Shown here piece after piece: positions 1 to 11,170 of a stretch of DNA of 64,000 nt (positions within the stretch are counted from its first letter, which is position 1; each line of letters opens with the position of its first letter). Location of the stretch: NCBI GenBank assembly GCA_028023455.1, contig JAQFVV010000050.1:2498411-2562410 (forward strand), read 5' to 3'. The notes beneath the pieces are model-generated. The model did not search any database. It was not told the DNA's origin and saw only the letters and a program-made list of their open reading frames with translations. The DNA comes from Epiperipatus broadwayi. Lineage: Eukaryota > Onychophora > Udeonychophora > Euonychophora > Peripatidae. A program made the position numbers and the translations under genes.

Positions 1-1375
1 TATTTTAGCCAATAAAGAAGTTCTATATTGAAAACAAATGCAACAGTTGAATTGTGTCAATCCTTCTGTGAAGCATCTTTCTGTTTCATTTCTAAATTAA
101 AAACAGTTTTATCAAAATATTATATTTTTTTAAAAATACAAGGTAATAACTAAATTGGAGGACTCTCTGTGTTGACATTTTTTGTAATCTTATAACCATT
201 ATTTTATACCAAAATTCAATCAGACTTGATTTAGTACAAATATCCATTTATAAATAAAAAACATTTTAAAAAATTCAAATTTTAACTTTACAGATATTGG
301 AAAAATAATATTAATCAGAGAGCAAAGGACACAAAACATCATTCAATGATCTACAGAAAAACAATTTCAGAAAATGAACAAAATCTTTTTTATTTCAATT
401 TTATTTTTAAAGCACAAATAAATAAATAAAGGATAACCTCTAATAACAATAAAATTCAGTTTTGAAATATTAACATCACTTTATATTTCTTAGAATATCT
501 TCAAAATTCCTAATACATATTAGGGATCAGAATGACTTTGCTTTCTTGATAATATTACACTAGAATTTATTATTTTTTATTTTTAAAAATCAAACATATA
601 CATATAAAATAAAAGTGTAATTATATATACTTGTGATTTTTAACAATTCTTACACAATTATTGTGTAAAAATAGTCATGTATCTTTAATTAACTATGAAA
701 AATATCAAACTTTTAACTATTTCAAAAATATTTTTGAAGAAATCTTACAAATGCTTTTGAGATCAAAGAAGTGAATCCACTAGGCATACACAAATTTTCC
801 TAAAATACTTTGATATTGCCACTTCTCAATTGCACTGATCTATTTAGATTTCTGATGGTTCAAAAGTCCAATACTTTAATGTATGACTGTTTTTTAATAA
901 AATGAAAATTAGCTACAATACCTCAATAGATGGTTGTGCAATCTATTTTAAGATAACATAGCAATAATAAGTTCTGTAATGTTCAACACATGAAATGTTA
1001 ATATGCAATTTAGCATAATATTTCTCAGATATATGGTATATTAAAATGCCCAGGTTTATAACTAATATGCCTTCTGGTTTTCAGGTAATTATGTTTTGAT
1101 ATTATGGGCTAATGATGTATTGAATAACACATATATTTGAACTTTTTATATTTTTATCTGTTGGAGTAAAAAAAAAACTATGCGTGGGTATTTCTATATT
1201 CATTCTAAATTAGTTAATTAAAATTAGTGTCAAACAAAGTAATATAATCGCTGCTTAGCTATTGGGTGCCTATAGAATACATACAATTTACAAAGTTATT
1301 ATCTAATAAATAAAATAGTCACAGTTTTGAGTAAGAAATAGCATTATAGATTAAATCTATTTAAATTCTTATTTA
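1..1375. other. AT-rich stretch without recognised gene
   Basis: No open reading frame of note and no recognised repeat family. It consists of AT-rich sequence with short A and T runs. Nothing here supports an exon. Confidence 0.5.
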
Positions 1376-2030
1376 ATTAAATTCTAAGCATAATGAGTGC
1401 TATATAAAAAAAGCTTCAGTGCAGTCATATCTTAAATTGAGTGAAACATTTTCAATATTTTGATTGATATTATATTCATAGCAATGAGTAGTGGGCAAGA
1501 AAGCAGGGAGTATAAATAAAATATAAATTTATGTAAATGTATGCAAATGAATTAGAGAGCCCACTTTTTAGAAAGGGGGAAGAAGGATTCCTTTTTATGT
1601 CTGGAATTATTGGTGATGTACTATGCCTCCTTTATCTTGCACTTGGAGTCATTTTGTTCAATGCACATGATGATGTTTGATGTCTCAAATTTTTTTACAA
1701 AAGGACCATAAGCAATCCAGAACACAAATCCATATTTCTGAAACATCAAAATACAGTACAAAATAAAAAAGGCATGGTCCATTGCAAGAATTCAAGCTCT
1801 ATAAATATAAAGGAATCACGCTTCCTCCTTTCTAAAAAGTGAGATATTTAATTCATTTGGACACATTTACATAAATTTATACCTATTTATACCCACTACC
1901 CTCCTGTCCAATTATTCATTGCCATGAATATGATATTATAATCAAGATATGAAAGCACTTAGCTCAATTTAAGATATGTCTACACTGAAGTTTTTTTTAT
2001 TTAGCATTATTAGTGCTTATAATTTAATTC
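1376..2030. mobile_element. Foldback element with ~230-bp inverted arms
   Basis: The left arm (about 1376-1602) and right arm (about 1797-2030) are diverged inverted copies of each other. The left arm reads from ATTAAATTCTAAGCA through CTTTTTAGAAAGG, and the same string returns on the minus strand in the right arm. The ~190-bp core between the arms is not inverted and has no long ORF. The inner-arm motif (CTTTTTAGAAAGG followed by GGATTC) also occurs in the foldback at 59,830-60,806, so both appear to belong to one family. There is no transposase, so it must be non-autonomous if it is mobile. Target duplications are not clear. Confidence 0.65.
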
Positions 2031-2340
2031 CAATTCATTTAGAAAAAAATATTATTTAAAAAACATTTTATTTAGAAAATAATACAACTTTCATAATTTT
2101 CTGTAAGAAAAAAATATTTTAAAAAAAAAAAAAGCATATTTTAATTTTGATAAGATTTTTGAGTAGAAAGAGGGGTTAGTTGTAATTCAATCTAATGGCT
2201 TTATTTTTCTCCATTATTATATTAACTTCATATTAACTTTGTAATAATTATGTCTTCAAAAACAAAATTAGTCTTACAATTTTATTATTCTTTTCCTAGG
2301 ATTGATAATATTTTGTAATCACGAAAATATATGAACACAG

Positions 2341-2562
2341 AGGCTAAACTCTCTTTACAGTAGCACCACTCAGTGCAATCCAGAGTAATTAATGGATGCA
2401 AGAAGGTTTGTACATAAAATCCCTATCTAGTTACAAACCTTCTTGCATCCATTTATTACTCTGGCTTGCAATGAGTGGCGCTACTGTAGGGAGAGTTTTG
2501 TCTCTGTGTAAACAGTTTGTATAAGCATAAAGAATGGTAATCATGTGATGTTTAATGGTTTA
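2341..2562. mobile_element. Short copy of the 'CTCTCCATACAGTAGTGCCAC' foldback family
   Basis: Inverted arms 2341-2420 and 2430-2505 share ACTCTCTTTACAGTAGC and the CAATGGATGC-type box, followed by a unique tail matching copies near 49.5, 51.6 and 58.7 kb (ATCATGTGATGTTTAATGG). This copy lacks the hammerhead section seen in the longer members at 5.5, 35.6 and 51.4 kb. Confidence 0.7.
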
Positions 2563-3332
2563 AAATTTATGAATATGGAAGCTATTCTAAGTATAAAAGT
2601 AATGAGAGAGCAGGTAACATTTTTCACTATCAATTTTATAAATAAATATTTTAAAAATAGAATATTTTTTATGGAAGATTAACAAAATTAGACTAGTTAA
2701 AATATCTTTAAAAAATTTATTCACTTCTCTTAATGCTGATATTATATGGATTTGGGAAATTGCTGTCATGTAAGTAATTAATGCTTTTTTAATACTATTA
2801 ATAATGTATGCAAAGAATTATGGGATGTAACTCAATTCTATATTTTGGGTTATCACTGAAGGGGTATGGGATTCACTCTAATATGTTGCAAAATCCCAGT
2901 CAAAAACTACTGTTCTATAAAATAGTGCAAGTTGTAAATATCTTCTCCGTTCGTAGTTTATCAATCAGTGTTTACCTATGCACTAAATGCCATATATAAT
3001 TTAGTGCAGTGATAGAAAATTGAATTGCAGATAACAAGATCTCTGTGTTTTGTTTCCAGATCTACTAATTTCCACTACTCAAGTTTTTAATGAACTTCCA
3101 AGCAATAAGACATTTGATTTTTATTTATTCATTACAAAAAATAGTTTATTAGATTTTTCACAGATTATAATTTATGTAATGTAATGACATCATTTTTTCC
3201 CTTCTCTCACTTTTGTAACAGGATCCAAAGTTATTTAAATTGCCAACAACAAAAACCAGTTTCAGAAAAGAAACTGAAGTGTATTATCATCTAATTTCTC
3301 AAGCTTATAATAGGTGTCACTAGAATAGTGAG
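2563..3332. other. Unassigned AT-rich spacer
   Basis: No gene recognised. Two short ORFs of about 60 codons here have no recognisable motif and are at the length expected by chance in this composition. Confidence 0.5.
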
Positions 3333-3534
3333 AGAAAAGATAAGGGGGATTTAGATATAAAGGTTATAGAGTTAACAAAAATTATGTTGTGGAAATGGGA
3401 TAGAGCAAATTATGGGAAAATTTAGAGTGGGGAATGGAAAATAAAGTGGCTAACAGGTTTATCTGGACATAATTGTTGAGATATTCTTGACTTTGTTTAA
3501 GGAGAAGCCACAATACATCACATCACATCACATA
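3333..3534 (+). mobile_element. 3' end fragment of a LINE ending in (CATCA)n
   Basis: This ~200-bp piece is a close copy of 53,577-53,771, the 3' end of the LINE with a reverse transcriptase ORF. It starts at AAGATAAGGGGGATTTAGAT, runs through the same termination region and ends in a short CATCA tandem. Heavy 5' truncation is the usual outcome of target-primed reverse transcription. It carries no useful coding potential. Confidence 0.8.
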
Positions 3535-5138
3535 ACATTATTGTTAATGTAGTAGATTTTAAAAATTGAATGATAAATTAGTATTAATATTCTAACCAGT
3601 TTATTTTTCCAGTTGTTGGAGCAGCATTTGAGATTTCTAAAAGTAAAATTAGTGTTTTCTGCCCCCTGCTGAAAATTTTGTGAAACTTTTTTTTTTACAG
3701 CTTAAAAATTTATGTATATTTATTTTATATTTTAAATACAAAAAAAAATCAAAAGATGTGAGGAAAATTGAATATGTGGTCCAGCAAAGCATCTCAAGTT
3801 CTGCCAATAATGGGTAACCGTTATATATTTTGTGATCTCAACCTTTGAAAGATTACTAAGAGGAAATATTACAATGGTCTAAATACTTGATTTGTTGGAA
3901 AGTTTATGATTTTATTTTTATTGCAATTGTGTAATAATTATTAAAAAGTCAAAAATAAATATTATTACATATTTATTTTTTACAGAAATGTTTTATTTTT
4001 AAAAATAAAAAAATATATTCTTCTGAATATTGTTGCTATAGAGATTACAGTCATGGAAAACTCAGCTGTCGAGATTGTTATAATATTTAGTGATATGATA
4101 AAAATTACAAAATTTTTTTAAACTTTTAAAGCACAAATTGATAAATTTAGTAATTATTAAAAATAATTTGTTCAGATTTTAAAAATAAACACCAAACAAA
4201 AAAGATTTTATTTACTTTGCAAATTGAATCAGCTCTACCTGAAATTTGATGTAGTGACAGCGTTTTGATTAAAATCTAATTTTTAAGATAATTCCAAAAA
4301 CCAAGTATGATTTTTTAAAAATTGATTTAATTTCTAAACAAAAATATTTATCAAATGAGGTCAAATTTATTATATTCTGATAAATAATAATACTTTAATA
4401 TCTGTCAGAATATTAGCAGAAAAATGAAGCGGTTAATTAAGACAAAAAAGATGTACACAATTAAAGTTGAACTGAGCTTAATAAAGAGTATAGTTACTGA
4501 ACTGGTTATCAAATCCATTCAAATATGTATATGGTTTTTGGGTTCAAATCTTAGGGATTTTACTGAATTTCAAATTAAAAGATTGATTGTAAAAAATAAA
4601 TTAAGAAGGGATGGATTCGAGATAAATATCTGCATTGTTTATTGGTTTCAGTTTTTAATCTCAAGTCTTCATTGATAAATCTGAGAATAAGAAATGGATC
4701 AAGAGATGGAATTAAATTTCATTACTACTTTATATCTCATCTTATGATAACTCAGACAAAAAGAAAAACATCATTTTATTTTGCTTACATCTTTTAATAA
4801 CTTATAGCTATGTAATTGCCTTGATATTTACATATTGATATATTGTGAACTTAATTCAAATAATTCATAAATAATATGGAAATTATAAAATAGTAATAAA
4901 TAAAGCTTCACAAATATTTTGCATTCAATTGCTATTATTTTGTTCCCATAAGTTTGAATATAACTAACAAATGTAACTTAAAACAGTCTCAGTATCACAA
5001 CTTTATTTCAAGTTTTAATTTCATTTATGAATAATAATGGATCATTTCATAATGAAATTGTCATTGACATATCAAAAGTATTCTTTAAGCACAACTCCAA
5101 CATCTTTTAAAAGTCTTCATAATCCATTCACTTTACTA
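3535..5138. other. Unassigned AT-rich sequence
   Basis: No recognised gene or repeat. An 83-codon ORF at 4424-4675 (+) has no motif I recognise and no flanking splice structure I can defend. Confidence 0.45.
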
Positions 5139-5284
5139 CTGATACACAATGCTTTATTTACACCCTTTTTTACAGTTTACAGTTTTGAATGCCCCAGCAA
5201 TCTTCTTCAGAACTCCTAGCCTCAACTCAAATTCAAATTAATTTAGTACCATATGGTATAGATTTGGCAATGCAATAAGAAAGA
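5139..5284 (-). repeat. Repeat with hammerhead-like core, shared with 44.6-44.8 kb
   Basis: This segment matches 44,620-44,790 in the same orientation: ACAATGCTTTWTTTACA, then a CCCCAGCAATCTTCTTCAG box, then GATTTGGCAATGCAATAAG. On the minus strand the middle reads CTGAAGAA, then stem GATTGC, loop TGGG, a weaker closing strand GCATTC, then AAAAC. The arrangement resembles a hammerhead ribozyme core, with an extra A after CTGAAGA and one decayed stem position. Its function is not demonstrated. Confidence 0.5.
5182..5213 (-). ncRNA. Hammerhead-like stem-loop, decayed
   Basis: Minus-strand order is GTT, CTGAAGAA, GATTGC, TGGG, GCATTC, AAAAC. Stem II has five of six pairs, and the expected GAAAC has changed to AAAAC. 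The copy at 44,649 pairs better (GATTGC with GTGATC). I see no confident stem I or cleavage site. This is an inference from motif order only. Confidence 0.3.
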
Positions 5285-5572
5285 GTAGTTATTAGTCTTC
5301 ATAATACAAATATAATATAATGAATAAATTAATTAATCATATTAATATTCATAAATTAGAAAAGAGAAATGAATTCAATTGTAAATTACTGATTATATAA
5401 AAATTTTATTTAAATTTTGAAAATAAAAAAATAAAATGATAATAATACATTTGAAAAGTTGGTTTTAATATAAAATGTGTTTACTACAATTAATCAACAG
5501 TATTACAATAGTGCCACCCAGTGATCAATAGATGATAGGTTTGTACATCAAAATTCCTATCTAGTGCCTACT

Positions 5573-5632
5573 CATCAAATATCATCAAACTAGTTTCTAG
5601 CTTGTGACCTTCATCAGTAAGAAGTCTTAGAT
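5573..5632 (-). ncRNA. Hammerhead ribozyme motif (type I), partly decayed
   Basis: Minus strand: outer stem I strand ATCTAA, core CTGATGA, stem II GGT/GCT (wobble pairs) around a CACAA loop, then GAAAC, TA, GTT and the returning outer strand TTTGAT. Both core boxes are intact. Inner stem I (TTCTTA against TGATGA) is poorly paired, so activity of this copy is doubtful. Family membership is clear from the cleaner copy at 36,104-36,162. Confidence 0.55.
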
Positions 5633-5855
5633 TGGAGAGCACTGCATCTAGATCATTGGATTTAATACAACCTCCACCTGCCACCTCTTACATTTTTGTA
5701 GTTAACTATAAAGCTATTATGTCCAAAATGAAAACACACTTTTAATCCAAGCTTATTTATATATCTACTATACAGATCTGAACTCAGTTCAGTATCTATA
5801 CATTTTGGTGGCTGCTGGAGGGTTGCTATAGACTTAAAGATTACAGTGCTTGCAA

Positions 5856-5914
5856 ATCCAAGGTTCCTTACTGATGAAGGTCACAATCTAGAATCTAGTC
5901 CAGAGATATTGGAT
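5856..5914 (+). ncRNA. Hammerhead ribozyme motif with mutated core
   Basis: Order: ATCCAA, TTCCTTA, CTGATGA, AGGTCACAATCTA, GAATC, TAGTC, CAGAGA, TA, TTGGAT. The outer stem I strands ATCCAA and TTGGAT pair perfectly. GAAAC has become GAATC, altering a core position needed for catalysis, so this copy is probably dead. Confidence 0.55.
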
Positions 5915-5966
5915 GAGTAGGTACTAAATACTGATTTTGGTGCACAAACCTTCTAGCATCCATTTC

Positions 5967-8019
5967 AAGAAGTTAACATTTGAGGAAAAACATTACCTAC
6001 TTGGAAATTTGTATAACTGTCATAGATGGCATAAATTAAATGAATAATATATATTGTGAAGGAAATTATTGTAAATATCATACCCCATAAATTTGGGCAA
6101 CAAAATAAGGAGGAAAGTATCTCTAAGATATATTAGGACAATTCTAATAAAGCAATACTCTCTCATGAATAGCAATATTTCTTTCTATGGAAGTTGGATG
6201 AGCCAAATAAAGACTGCCAAAAATATAAAAACTAAAATAAGTGCTGTTCTCTCAATAGCTTGCATATTTGGGTAATTATATTATAAGTGAGCATGGTTAT
6301 CTGGCTATGCAAATGTCTCATAGATTTGTGCAACTGCACATAATGAATAAATCATGAAGCATGTTGTTTCTCCATGTAACCATAAATATTTGGATCTAAA
6401 TATATTGCATAAATGTTATACTTAGGCAGTAAAATATATAACTAATAAGTAGACAAATAAATATGTTGATCTACGAATGGCTCTATGCTAATTCAAATTT
6501 ATATGTACAATGAATTCATAAAATTTGTAAGGTACCAATGAATTTACAAAGACTAGTATATTTTGATTGGGAAAGAAAATAAATTTAATAAATGATGACA
6601 AATTTAGTGATAAAATATAGTATGGGATGTACAATGAATTATCTTAATTGTAAAATAAATTATGTAATAAAATGATTTGTAATGATTGATGCAATAGGCA
6701 AATCAAAATGCATAAGTTTATAATAGTAAAAAAAAAAAAATTGAAAAAAGCATTGATTCATTGAGGTGGGTAAAATAAAGATTATAATTCTAATTTACCA
6801 ACTGCAATCTAATATATATTTTATAAGTTGCACCTCCCTCCACTTTTCTTTTTATGATTGCAGTTGATTGATTTGATACACATTTAAATTATACAGCATA
6901 CTGTCATAAAAGAGTTCATTACAAACTCTTTAAACAAAGCAATAACAATTTTAATATTTGTTACTTTTTAAAAAATGCAAATATATTCCTCACATTGTTT
7001 AAATGATAATGAATGTCAAGTAGATTATACTAATGGAAATTATTATTAATAATAAAATTTTAATAAATATTTGCCAATAAACTTGTCATTATACTATTTC
7101 TTTCTTTTAAACCATTTTTTATAAATAAAATGTATCTGACTTTAAGATTTTTATTAGCATCTGTTACCACAGTTTTGCGTATATACATATATGACTCCAG
7201 CTGATGTTCCATTATTTGATGTTTCATTTGGTACCTTTTTGCTAGAAAAACACATAGAAATCGACAAGCAATTTGAATCAGTAGATGATATCCAATTACT
7301 ATTCCTTTTGATACAACAATCAAGATGAATTCAGTTATCTTCATTTTATATATGTTCAGCATAGTGTTTGTGATATCCATTTCATTTTAATCATAAAGAT
7401 TTCAAAGAAAGGAGGAAGCCTATCCACCTTCTCTCTAAGTTGTCTCAATCACAGTTCATATTTTTTGCTATATGTTCCAAATATATTTATACAAGTAAGA
7501 TAAAGTAAATACAAAGTTATAAGTAAAACCAAGTGTGTGGGTTTTTACTGAATTTATTTATTTTGCAGTTCTTTTTCTTTTTTAAACACTGGCTTTTGAT
7601 CATGTGACTCTTCCTTCTAATTCCAATAAGGCATTGTTATAATTCAGTAACAATTTAAACTATTTCATTTTAAAATTCAATAAATAAATGGTTAATTTAT
7701 TTCAGATTCATTCCAAATATTAAACAGATGACCTTTAATTGTTTTCTTTATTTATCTATTTATATACTATAAAGAAGCTATAGATGACTATATGTGTACA
7801 TCACAATATATTGCTAAATACTTGTTAACATACTATATTTGTGGGACATATATAGAACCACTCCATTGAAGCAAATCAATAATCTGTGTTGTGATACTTG
7901 TGGTAAGAAACTACACTACCAAAGGCTAAATGTCTTCTATTCATTATTGTCTTAGGAAAATAAAAAGCAAAAATAATGATGTGTTACCTGAAGATTGTGA
8001 TGATAGTATATTAGATGTG
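5967..8019. other. Unassigned AT-rich sequence
   Basis: No recognised gene or mobile element. A 106-codon ORF at 7060-7380 (-) has hydrophobic stretches but no motif, and I treat it as chance. Short A runs and TA-rich tracts only. Confidence 0.45.
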
Positions 8020-8154
8020 ATAATATGTTGGACTATTTTTATCATCTCTCAGTAAATGTTGAATGTACAGAAATTTTAAATTTTATTTACACTTTTCAAA
8101 TGCAAAGAACTTTTTAATAACACTCAAATAGACAATATAGATTTGTAATGGCAC

Positions 8155-8193
8155 AACGTTTTGAGTAGTATTGTTATCCACCCTTCTTCAGGT
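8155..8193 (-). ncRNA. Hammerhead-like motif, left arm
   Basis: Minus strand: CCTGAAGAA, strand GGGTGG, loop ATAACAATA, strand CTACTC, AAAAC, GTT. The closing strands pair at four to five of six positions, allowing G-T pairs. The family consensus from the two arms would be CTGAAGAA-GAGTGG-loop-CTACTC-GAAAC, a full six-pair stem. An extra A after CTGAAGA departs from the canonical core, so activity is uncertain. Confidence 0.4.
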
Positions 8194-8456
8194 GTTGCTC
8201 ACCTGACCAGTGATAATATTAGCATAGATGTCAAACTTATACCTTTAGATTCTTGAATATCAAATTTTAACCTTTAGATTCTTGAATATTGAATTTTAAT
8301 GCAATTTTCTAACCAATTGAGCTTCTCTATCAAAGGCATAACTCAGATGGTTAGAGTATTGTGGTAAAATTTTATATTCAAGAATTTGATATTCAAGAAT
8401 CTAAAGGTTAAGTTGAACTCCTATACTAATATGGTCACTGGTCAAGCCAGCAACCC

Positions 8457-8493
8457 CTGAAGAAGAGTGGAGAAAAATACTATTTGAAACATT
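8457..8493 (+). ncRNA. Hammerhead-like motif, right arm
   Basis: Plus strand: CTGAAGAA, GAGTGG, AGAAAAATA, CTATTT, GAAAC, ATT. GAAAC is intact but the stem is weakened by CTATTT. It is the mirror of the motif at 8155-8193. Confidence 0.4.
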
Positions 8494-8984
8494 ATGTAAT
8501 TACTAACCCGTGTTGTCTATTTATGTGTTATTACTAACAAATTATTTGTATTTGGAAAGTTTAAATAACATTTAAATTTTTCTATACATTCAATATTTAC
8601 TGATAGAAAATGGAAATAGCTCAATCTATTATCACATATAATGATCTGTTATTTTAAAAAAAAAGATTGTTGCCCTGGTAGGTAGCTACACAGTAATATA
8701 AAAACAATAAGATAATTAAGATTGTGCATGACTAAAGTACTATTTTTTCTAATTGATGCAATGTTGTAGGAAAATTGTGAATAATATTATCAAAATCTTA
8801 ATAATTCTCATAAGTAAACATAGGCTTCTCTCTGACATAATGTAATTCTAAGTAAAATTAACTATTGGAAAACATATGAAATTGAAAATAACAATAGTAT
8901 ATCAAATAATAATCAATTTTTCTTGTTATGGAATAACAAATACATTATAAAAAAGTTCAGATATTGGCACCTGGAATCCAAATA

Positions 8985-9335
8985 TCTGAATCTCCTAATT
9001 AAAATAAATGTCAAAGTCTTTCCTATAAGTTATCTTCTCTTCTATAAATGACACTTCACAAATATATATCCATTATGTGTCCTGTCATAAAAATGAAGAA
9101 ACATTGAAGCACTTTATTATGGATTGTTTCTCATTTCTTCCTTGTCCTACCCTTATCACTAACATTACTCATTCAAATTCACTAACAATCAACTTCATAA
9201 AAAATATACAAAGGGGTACTTTCCCCAATATAAGAATTACTACATTCATTCATTTCATACTCTGGTTCATAAGATGTTATCTAAGCTTTAATTCCACATC
9301 TTGCAATACTAAATCACTCTTTCTAAAAAAATAAT
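8985..9335 (+). pseudogene. LINE ORF2 C-terminal fragment with CCHC-type zinc finger
   Basis: A plus-strand frame ending in an 85-codon ORF (9077-9334) encodes a Cys-x8-His-x4-Cys segment (CHKNEETLKHFIMDC). A partner Cys lies just upstream in the same frame, giving the Cys/Cys-His-Cys finger typical of the ORF2 C-terminus in several non-LTR retrotransposon clades. The preceding frame around 8985-9070 reads as a degraded continuation. The LINE at 52-53.8 kb has the same spacing (CKLC-x8-H-x4-C). The clade is not determinable. No host gene is implied. Confidence 0.5.
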
Positions 9336-9486
9336 AATATTAAGATCAGAGATCAAACCAATGCACCAGTTAATATTTTTGCAGCTACATGGAATTTGAT
9401 CTCATTAACCACACATATACTTGGCTATTGAATATACTAATTAATATTCATTAGTTATATATTAATTATTGCTCAATTATGTGATC

Positions 9487-9494
9487 ATCTAGCT
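9487..9494. repeat. 8-bp target site duplication, left of hAT
   Basis: ATCTAGCT directly precedes the element end CAGCATTTCCC and is repeated exactly at 11041-11048. Eight-bp duplications are the hallmark of hAT insertion. Confidence 0.9.
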
Positions 9495-11040
9495 CAGCAT
9501 TTCCCAACCTGTGGTACGCGTACCACTGGTGGTACGCGAGTTGCTGGTTGCTGGTACACGAAAAATAATCAATAACGGCGGACATAAAAAATAAAAAAAA
9601 TTAAATCATAAAAATATCATAGAAACGTTTTTTCCTATAATTCATAAAAATTATTTTAATGAATAATATTATACAGTAAAGTTGTTAATATGTACAGTCG
9701 ATGATCGAAAATCCAGCAATTGATATCGTTTTTTTTTTTTTTTGGAGTGCACTTTTAAATTTAGCCGTTAGCCACCAGTAACTTGAGATGTCGCCGCCAC
9801 TGTTGTGATAGTGCTGCACTCTCATTCACTTCACCGCATGGCTTACAAGTGACAGGTTATTGTTTGTGATTGTATCGTCTTTGTTTATTAAAATTCATTG
9901 ATCCCTATATAACCTGCTTATTCGAACTTAGACAAGAAGCACAGGTTTTTTTTTTTAAGACAATCCTTTTGATCTCTCTTCGAAATTGTATGATTTTGAT
10001 TGGCTTCAGGTGCTTGCATATTTATCTGATATTTTTTGCAAATAAATGAACTTAAATTTGACACTTCAGAATAACTCGATAACGATCTTTAATGTTAATG
10101 ATAAAATTGAAAGTATGATTAAGAAATTAGATTTTTGGAAACAGTGTATTGAAAACAATCAACCGGAAAAATTCGAAACTCTACATATTTTTTTGTTTGA
10201 AAATAAGGTTAGTCTGTCTCAAGATATACAGAAAATATAATAGCACATTTAACAGGATTAAAATTGTCTTTCATGGAATATTTTCCAAAACCCGAAAACA
10301 CAAATGATAAGTGGATTTCAAACCCCTTCTATGAAGAAAATTTAGAAAAAGCTACATCATTATCAATAAAAGAGAAAGAAAATTTAATAGAATTATCGAC
10401 ACAATCTAATTAATTTTGGTTAAACATTAAAGAATATGAACAGTTTTCTGAGAAAGCTCTTAAATTATTATTACCATTTACTAGTATGGAATTAGTAGAA
10501 AGAGCTTTTTCTTCATATATATATTTTTTTTAAAAAAAGTATTGAAACAGATTGAATGCAGCTGTAGACTTAAGGGTATATCTTGCATCTTCTGAACCAA
10601 ATTTCAAAAAATTATGTTCTTCGAAACAAGCACAAGGATCTCATTAAATTTATTTTATAAAAACATTTGATTATGATAAAAAAATATATTAATTGGGTTT
10701 TTATAATTTTGTGTTTTTATTAAAACCATTTATTAGTAAATGAAATATGACAAAATAGTAGATAAATATGATACTTTGAACAAACACATACATATATGTT
10801 ACAGTGAGTTTATAATTTCAGTGAGTTTACAATCCAGCATGACGTTTAAGCATGTTACAATGTAATTTGTCTCATTATGTGATGTGAATACATGGTCACC
10901 CTATAATATGTATAATGCAAATAAAATAACACACTCGCAATAACAAATTTCACAAAATACAATCATTTTTACGAAGTGGTAGAATTTAGCATGATATACT
11001 ACCAAGTGGTACGTGAGCCAAAAAAGGTTGGGAAACGCTG
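9495..11040 (+). mobile_element. hAT-superfamily DNA transposon, complete ends, dead transposase
   Basis: Terminal inverted repeats are CAGCATTTCCCAACCTG on the left and the complement of CAGCGTTTCCCAACCTTT on the right. Sub-terminal GTGGTACGCG boxes also recur inverted (CAAGTGGTACGTGAGCC). Perfect 8-bp duplications flank it. At 1,546 bp it is shorter than an autonomous hAT, and only the C-terminal part of a ZBED/SCAND3-like transposase remains. It looks more GC-balanced than its surroundings near the ends. The insertion site carries no gene. Confidence 0.9.
10046..10645 (+). pseudogene. hAT transposase C-terminal remnant
   Basis: The plus strand holds an ORF at 10046-10240 followed, after a stop and in shifted frames, by blocks matching the C-terminal dimerisation region of hAT transposases. 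These include FMEYFPKPEN, WISNPFYEE, then ALKLLLPFTSMELVERAFSS. A final block (RLNAAVDLRVYLAS) corresponds to the 'KNRLN...DLRLAL' end of this family. Internal stops (after STQSN, and inside the final region near a T run at 10,523) and loss of the N-terminal BED finger and most of the RNase H-like domain make it non-functional. Assignment rests on recognised family motifs, not on a search. Confidence 0.75.
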
Positions 11041-11048
11041 ATCTAGCT
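11041..11048. repeat. 8-bp target site duplication, right of hAT
   Basis: ATCTAGCT follows the right terminal repeat directly and matches 9487-9494 exactly. Confidence 0.9.
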
Positions 11049-11170
11049 TATTGCTTTTCTACTTGAAATCTCTTCTGTTTCAATAACACTTGTAAATAAA
11101 ATTAATTTAAAACTAATATTTGACACAATAAAAGCATTAATCATAAACTAGAGCCAGATGTGAATAAAAA

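Larger units (their letters stand above)
5500..5966. mobile_element. Hammerhead-bearing foldback element, decayed copy
   Basis: Inverted arms begin near 5500 (AATAGTGCCACCCAGTG) and end near 5966 (CACAAACCTTCTAGCATCC). Each arm carries one hammerhead-type sequence, antisense in the left arm (5573-5632) and sense in the right (5856-5914). The middle includes the ACAACCTCCACCTGCCACC-type box seen in other copies. There is no protein-coding potential. It belongs to the same family as 35.6-36.3, 51.4-52.0 and 58.5-58.7 kb. Confidence 0.7.
8020..8645. mobile_element. Inverted composite: tRNA-like head, hammerhead-like core, Penelope-associated tail
   Basis: Two diverged copies of one ~300-bp unit lie head to head. 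The minus-strand copy ends near 8020 and the plus-strand copy runs from about 8335 to 8645. In the plus copy the order is a tRNA-like A-box region (AACTCAGATGGTTAGAG), TATTCAAGAATCTAAAGG, a degraded B-box-like AGTTGAACTCC, then CTGAAGAAG...GAAAC at 8457-8490. It finishes with a tail (TTGTCTATTTATGTGTTATT through ACATTCAATATTTACTGATAG) that also occurs at 63,175-63,290 next to the Penelope-like fragment. I infer a SINE or Penelope terminal repeat. There is no ORF. Confidence 0.55.

Noticed and set aside
7060-7380. 106-codon minus-strand ORF
   Set aside because: No recognised domain and no neighbouring exons. Length is within chance for a 64-kb window.
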